In this document: piece by piece, positions 40,734 to 43,466 of the stretch
Position numbering within the stretch: the stretch's first letter is position 1
How the letters are laid out: each line of letters opens with the position of its first letter
From: Azospirillum sp. 412522
GTDB lineage: Bacteria; Pseudomonadota; Alphaproteobacteria; Azospirillales; Azospirillaceae
DNA length: 43,466 nucleotides
NCBI RefSeq assembly: GCF_019805165.1
Contig: NZ_RWIJ01000013.1
Span: forward strand, 147,256 to 190,721
Direction of reading: 5' to 3'
Made by a program: the position numbers and the translations under genes
The notes under the pieces: model-generated
Told to the model about the DNA's origin: nothing
Databases searched by the model: none
Seen by the model: only the letters and a program-made list of their open reading frames with translations

Positions 40734-40798
40734 GGTCGGTTTGGGATCGGTTTCTCTCTGGCTCTCCAGGCGGCATCTTTTTCAGGAGCATCAGGTCC

Positions 40799-42625
40799 AT
40801 GTGCGGCATCATCGGCATCAACGGCATTCACGACGCATCCCCCCGGCTGGTGGAGGGCCTGCGCCGGCTCGAATACCGCGGCTATGACAGCGCGGGCGTC
40901 GCCACCCTGGTGAACGGCCACATCGAGCGCCGCCGCGCCGAGGGCAAGCTGGCCAACCTGGACATGAAGCTGCGCGACCAGCCGCTGTCCGGCACGGTCG
41001 GCATCGGCCACACCCGCTGGGCCACGCATGGCGGCCCGACCGAGAACAACGCCCATCCGCACGCCACCAAGCGCGTCGCCGTCGTCCACAACGGCATCAT
41101 CGAGAATTACCAGGAACTGAAGGACGAGCTGACCGGCCACGGCTACGTCTTCGAAAGCGCCACCGACACCGAGGTGATCGTCCACCTCGTCACCTATTAC
41201 CTGGACCGGCAGGGCATGACGCCGGTCCAGGCCTCCGCCGCCGCCTTCAAGCGCTTCACCGGCGCCTTCTCCCTGGTGCTGATCTTCGCCGGCGAGCATG
41301 AGCTGATGATCGGCGCCCGCCACGGCACGCCGCTGGCCATCGGCTATGGCGACGGCGAGATGTATCTGGCCTCCGACGCCTTCGCGCTGGCGCCGCTGAC
41401 CAACCGCATCTGCTATCTGGAGGATGGCGACTGGGTCGAGGTCAGCCGCACCGCAGCCATCGTCCACGACGCCGCCGACACGGTGGTGGAGCGGCCGGTG
41501 AAGACCACCGCGGTGTCCGGCGCCCTGATCGGCAAGGACGGCTACCGCCACTACATGCTCAAGGAAATCTACGAGCAGCCGCAGGTCATCGGCGACACGC
41601 TGAACGCCTACATCAACCCGGAGACCGGCACCTTCACCCTGCCGGACTTCCCCTTCGATCTGGCCGGCGCGTCCAAGCTGACCATCGTTGCCTGCGGCAC
41701 CGCCTATTATGCCGGCTTCGTCGCCAAATACTGGTTCGAGACGCTGGCCCGCATCCCGGTCGAGGTCGACATCGCGTCGGAGTTCCGCTACCGCGAGGCC
41801 CCGCTGCCGCCGGGCGGCATCGCGCTGTTCATCTCGCAGTCGGGCGAGACGCTGGATACGCTGGAGGCCCTGCGCTACTGCAAGCGCCAGGGCCAGAAGA
41901 TCCTGTCGATCGTGAACGCCCCGGAAAGCACCATCGCGCGGGAATCCGACGCGGTGCTCTACACCATGGCGGGTCCGGAGATCGGCGTCGCCTCGACCAA
42001 GGCCTTCACCACCCAGCTGACCACGCTGGCCTGCCTCGCCGTCACCGTCGGCCGCGCCCGCGGCGCCATCGACCAGGAGCGGATGCAGCAGATCGCCCAC
42101 GCGCTTCGCGAGGTGCCCGCCCGCGCCGCCGACGTGCTGGCGCATGACGAGCGGTTGAAGGAACTGGCGCAGGAGGTGTCGGAGGCCCGCGACGTGCTCT
42201 ACCTCGGCCGCGGCGCCATGTACCCGCTGGCCCTGGAGGGGGCGCTGAAGCTGAAGGAGATCAGCTACATCCATGCCGAGGGCTACGCCGCCGGCGAACT
42301 CAAGCACGGCCCTATCGCGCTGATCGACGACAATGTCCCGGTGATCGTGCTGGTGCCGTCCGACGCCCTGTTCGAGAAGGTGGTGTCGAACGTGCAGGAG
42401 GTCTGCGCGCGGTCCGGCAAGGTCCTGCTGCTGGCCGACAGCAAGGGCATCGACAAGCTGAAGGACAAGGTGCGCTGGTCGGTCGAACTCCCGGCCTGCG
42501 ACCCGCTGGTCGCCCCGCTGCTGTACGCCATTCCGGTCCAGCTGCTGGCCTATCACACGGCGGTGCTGAAGGGGACGGACGTGGACCAGCCGCGTAACCT
42601 GGCGAAAAGCGTGACGGTGGAGTAA
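40799..42625 (+). CDS. glmS: Glutamine-fructose-6-phosphate aminotransferase
   Basis: A 608-residue GlmS, which makes glucosamine-6-phosphate from fructose-6-phosphate and glutamine. The start MCGIIGINGIHDASPR puts the catalytic Cys at position 2 (1 after Met removal), so the start is certain. An open frame continues far upstream inside glmU but is irrelevant. The N-terminal glutaminase has RWATHGGPTENNAHPH. The sugar isomerase domains contain VACGTAYYAGFVAKYWFE in parts, ISQSGETLDTLEALRY and AEGYAAGELKHGPIALI. It ends LAKSVTVE, the standard tail. AGGAG lies upstream of the ATG. No glmS ribozyme is expected or seen. It is paired with glmU. Confidence 0.98.
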   Translation: MCGIIGINGIHDASPRLVEGLRRLEYRGYDSAGVATLVNGHIERRRAEGKLANLDMKLRDQPLSGTVGIGHTRWATHGGPTENNAHPHATKRVAVVHNGIIENYQELKDELTGHGYVFESATDTEVIVHLVTYYLDRQGMTPVQASAAAFKRFTGAFSLVLIFAGEHELMIGARHGTPLAIGYGDGEMYLASDAFALAPLTNRICYLEDGDWVEVSRTAAIVHDAADTVVERPVKTTAVSGALIGKDGYRHYMLKEIYEQPQVIGDTLNAYINPETGTFTLPDFPFDLAGASKLTIVACGTAYYAGFVAKYWFETLARIPVEVDIASEFRYREAPLPPGGIALFISQSGETLDTLEALRYCKRQGQKILSIVNAPESTIARESDAVLYTMAGPEIGVASTKAFTTQLTTLACLAVTVGRARGAIDQERMQQIAHALREVPARAADVLAHDERLKELAQEVSEARDVLYLGRGAMYPLALEGALKLKEISYIHAEGYAAGELKHGPIALIDDNVPVIVLVPSDALFEKVVSNVQEVCARSGKVLLLADSKGIDKLKDKVRWSVELPACDPLVAPLLYAIPVQLLAYHTAVLKGTDVDQPRNLAKSVTVE

Positions 42626-42649
42626 ACACGAGGGAGAGGCGGCTTGCTG

Positions 42650-42679
42650 TTGTCTGCGGACAGAAATGTCCGCAGACAA
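42650..42679. terminator. Perfect hairpin with a GAAA loop after glmS
   Basis: The arms TTGTCTGCGGACA and TGTCCGCAGACAA form a perfect 13-bp stem around GAAA. On the plus strand it is followed by A residues, not T, so it is not a standard intrinsic terminator, but it sits in the short gap between convergent genes and may block both. Confidence 0.55.
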
Positions 42680-42735
42680 AAAACGTTGCGCATAGTCCCC
42701 GCCTCCCGCCCGTCACCTCCAGCGGTTCCTTTCCA

Positions 42736-43466
42736 TCATGGGCCAAGCCAACTCCGTCCTTCGTACACGCCGTACTGGATGTAGTGCTTCATCGCCGCCA
42801 CCTGATCGGTGCCGAACACCGCGCGCAGGTCGGCGTATTTGGCCAGGTAGCGGTTCGGGTCGAAATTGACCGCACGGCCCTCCTTCGAGCCGTATTCGAT
42901 GAAGTGCTTCTCCGCCGCCACCGTGTCGATGCCGAAGGCATTGATCAGGTCGGGGTTGGAGGCGACATACTTCAGCGCGTCGAAGCTCAGCGTGCGCCCC
43001 TCGTGCGAGCCGTAGTTGAAGTAGTGCGCCGCCGCCGCCGCCGCGTTCAGGCCGAAGATTTTTATCAGGTCGCCATAGGAGGCGATGTAGGCGTAGGGAT
43101 CGAAAAGCTGGCTGCCGATGGCGGCGGCGGCGCTGCCGCCGATCTTCGTCTGCTCGACGTTGAGCAGCGTCTGCAGACCGTCGGTGCCGTAGCTTTGGTA
43201 GCTGCCGGTGCCGGTCTTCCAGACCAGCGCCCCGGCGCCGAGCGCCACCACGTCGGTGCCGGCGCCGCCCAGCAGCGTTTCGACACCGCTCAGCCGCAGC
43301 GTGCCACCCGCAGACCCCAGCGTCACAACGTCGGTGCCGCTGCCGCCGACCAGCGTCTCGACGCCGCTCAGCCGCAGCGTGTTGCCCGCAGACCCCAGCG
43401 TCACAACATCGGTGCCGCTGCCGCCCAGCAGCGTCTCGACGCCGGCCAGGAACAGCGTGCTGCCGG
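42736..43466 (-). CDS. RTX-like repeat protein, C-terminal part (5' end outside the window)
   Basis: The last 243 codons of a larger minus-strand gene. The upstream part consists of 26-residue repeats, GVETLLGGSGTDVVTLG followed by SAGNTLRLS, encoded by the 78-bp DNA repeat at 43264-43466; GGSGTD is reminiscent of calcium-binding RTX repeats. A linker with KTGTGSYQSYGTDGLQTLL follows. Then come three 40-residue units: FDPYAYIASYGDLIKIFG, FDALKYVASNPDLINAFG and FDPNRYLAKYADLRAVFG, each ending YG--EGR. Such proteins are usually exported by type I secretion and act outside the cell. The full length, first domain and secretion genes are not in the window. Confidence 0.85.
   Translation of the reverse strand, partial: GSTLFLAGVETLLGGSGTDVVTLGSAGNTLRLSGVETLVGGSGTDVVTLGSAGGTLRLSGVETLLGGAGTDVVALGAGALVWKTGTGSYQSYGTDGLQTLLNVEQTKIGGSAAAAIGSQLFDPYAYIASYGDLIKIFGLNAAAAAAHYFNYGSHEGRTLSFDALKYVASNPDLINAFGIDTVAAEKHFIEYGSKEGRAVNFDPNRYLAKYADLRAVFGTDQVAAMKHYIQYGVYEGRSWLGP
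43264..43466. repeat. 78-bp tandem repeat in the RTX-like gene
   Basis: Units start at 43264, 43342 and 43420 with near-identical sequence; the third is cut by the window edge, so more copies may follow. A weaker copy precedes the first near 43210. The unit is 26 codons, so the frame is preserved. Confidence 0.85.

Noticed and set aside
39890..42625. A GlmS-like frame starting 300 codons earlier
   Set aside because: The part before 40799 is in another frame of glmU, and GlmS must begin with Met-Cys, which fixes the start at 40799.

Overview
This window comes from the chromosome (or a chromid) of a GC-rich alphaproteobacterium. It is most like Azospirillum or a close Rhodospirillales relative. 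The clues are three-subunit transhydrogenase genes with a 139-residue second subunit (as in Rhodospirillum), tandem FCD-type GntR regulators, repeated OxlT-type transporters, and an RTX-like protein ending in FDPxxYLAxYxDL repeats. The species call is inference; no marker gene is present.

Layout. 1-4479 (minus): a panE-like NADPH reductase, a two-CBS protein and pntA1-pntA2-pntB, probably one operon. 4705-7030 (minus): a TauE/SafE permease and an OxlT-like MFS carrier. 7506-9123: a GNAT acetyltransferase, a small membrane protein on the other strand, and a second CBS protein. 9200-12898: a histone-deacetylase-like amidohydrolase, L-serine ammonia-lyase and a serine transporter. 13111-13303: an IS3-family transposase scar. 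13330-21766: gamma-glutamyltransferase, omega-aminotransferase, a four-gene polar amino acid ABC transporter, an agmatinase-family ureohydrolase and a divergent GntR regulator, which look like a guanidino/polyamine or opine catabolic locus. 21828-28576: an M48 peptidase, a BtsSR-like pyruvate-sensing two-component system and a pyruvate phosphate dikinase that lacks its PEP domain. 28584-31750: a truncated hydroxyacid dehydrogenase, a NUDIX hydrolase and pyruvate kinase. 31840-35019: an FCD GntR regulator, thiE and a second OxlT-like carrier. 35094-38715: fliL-like, panC, a 54-residue membrane protein behind an FNR/FixK box, tRNA-Val(CAC), a DUF3108-like protein and small ORFs. 39381-42625: glmU and glmS. 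42736-end: the C-terminus of an RTX-like repeat protein.

How the parts may work together. Two sets of near-identical palindromes mark two regulons. Sites of the type TGGTATACCA or TGGCATGCCA lie upstream of the panE-CBS-pntAB operon, both oxlT genes, the GNAT gene, the second CBS gene and the FCD regulator gene at 31840-32529. OxlT carriers move oxalate, and a PanE homologue (PanE2) is known as an oxalyl-CoA reductase in Methylobacterium. The set therefore reads as a candidate oxalate/glyoxylate assimilation regulon in which the transhydrogenase supplies NADPH. The second motif (CAAAATCGTATACA) occurs upstream of the GntR gene at 21047 and of the aminotransferase-ggt pair, tying the guanidino/polyamine locus to its neighbouring regulator. 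A further theme is pyruvate: serine deamination, a pyruvate-type aminotransferase, pyruvate kinase, a PPDK-like protein and a BtsS-like pyruvate sensor.

Short tandem arrays with 14-15 bp periods sit at or just past the stop codons of several minus-strand genes, which is unusual and has no obvious explanation.
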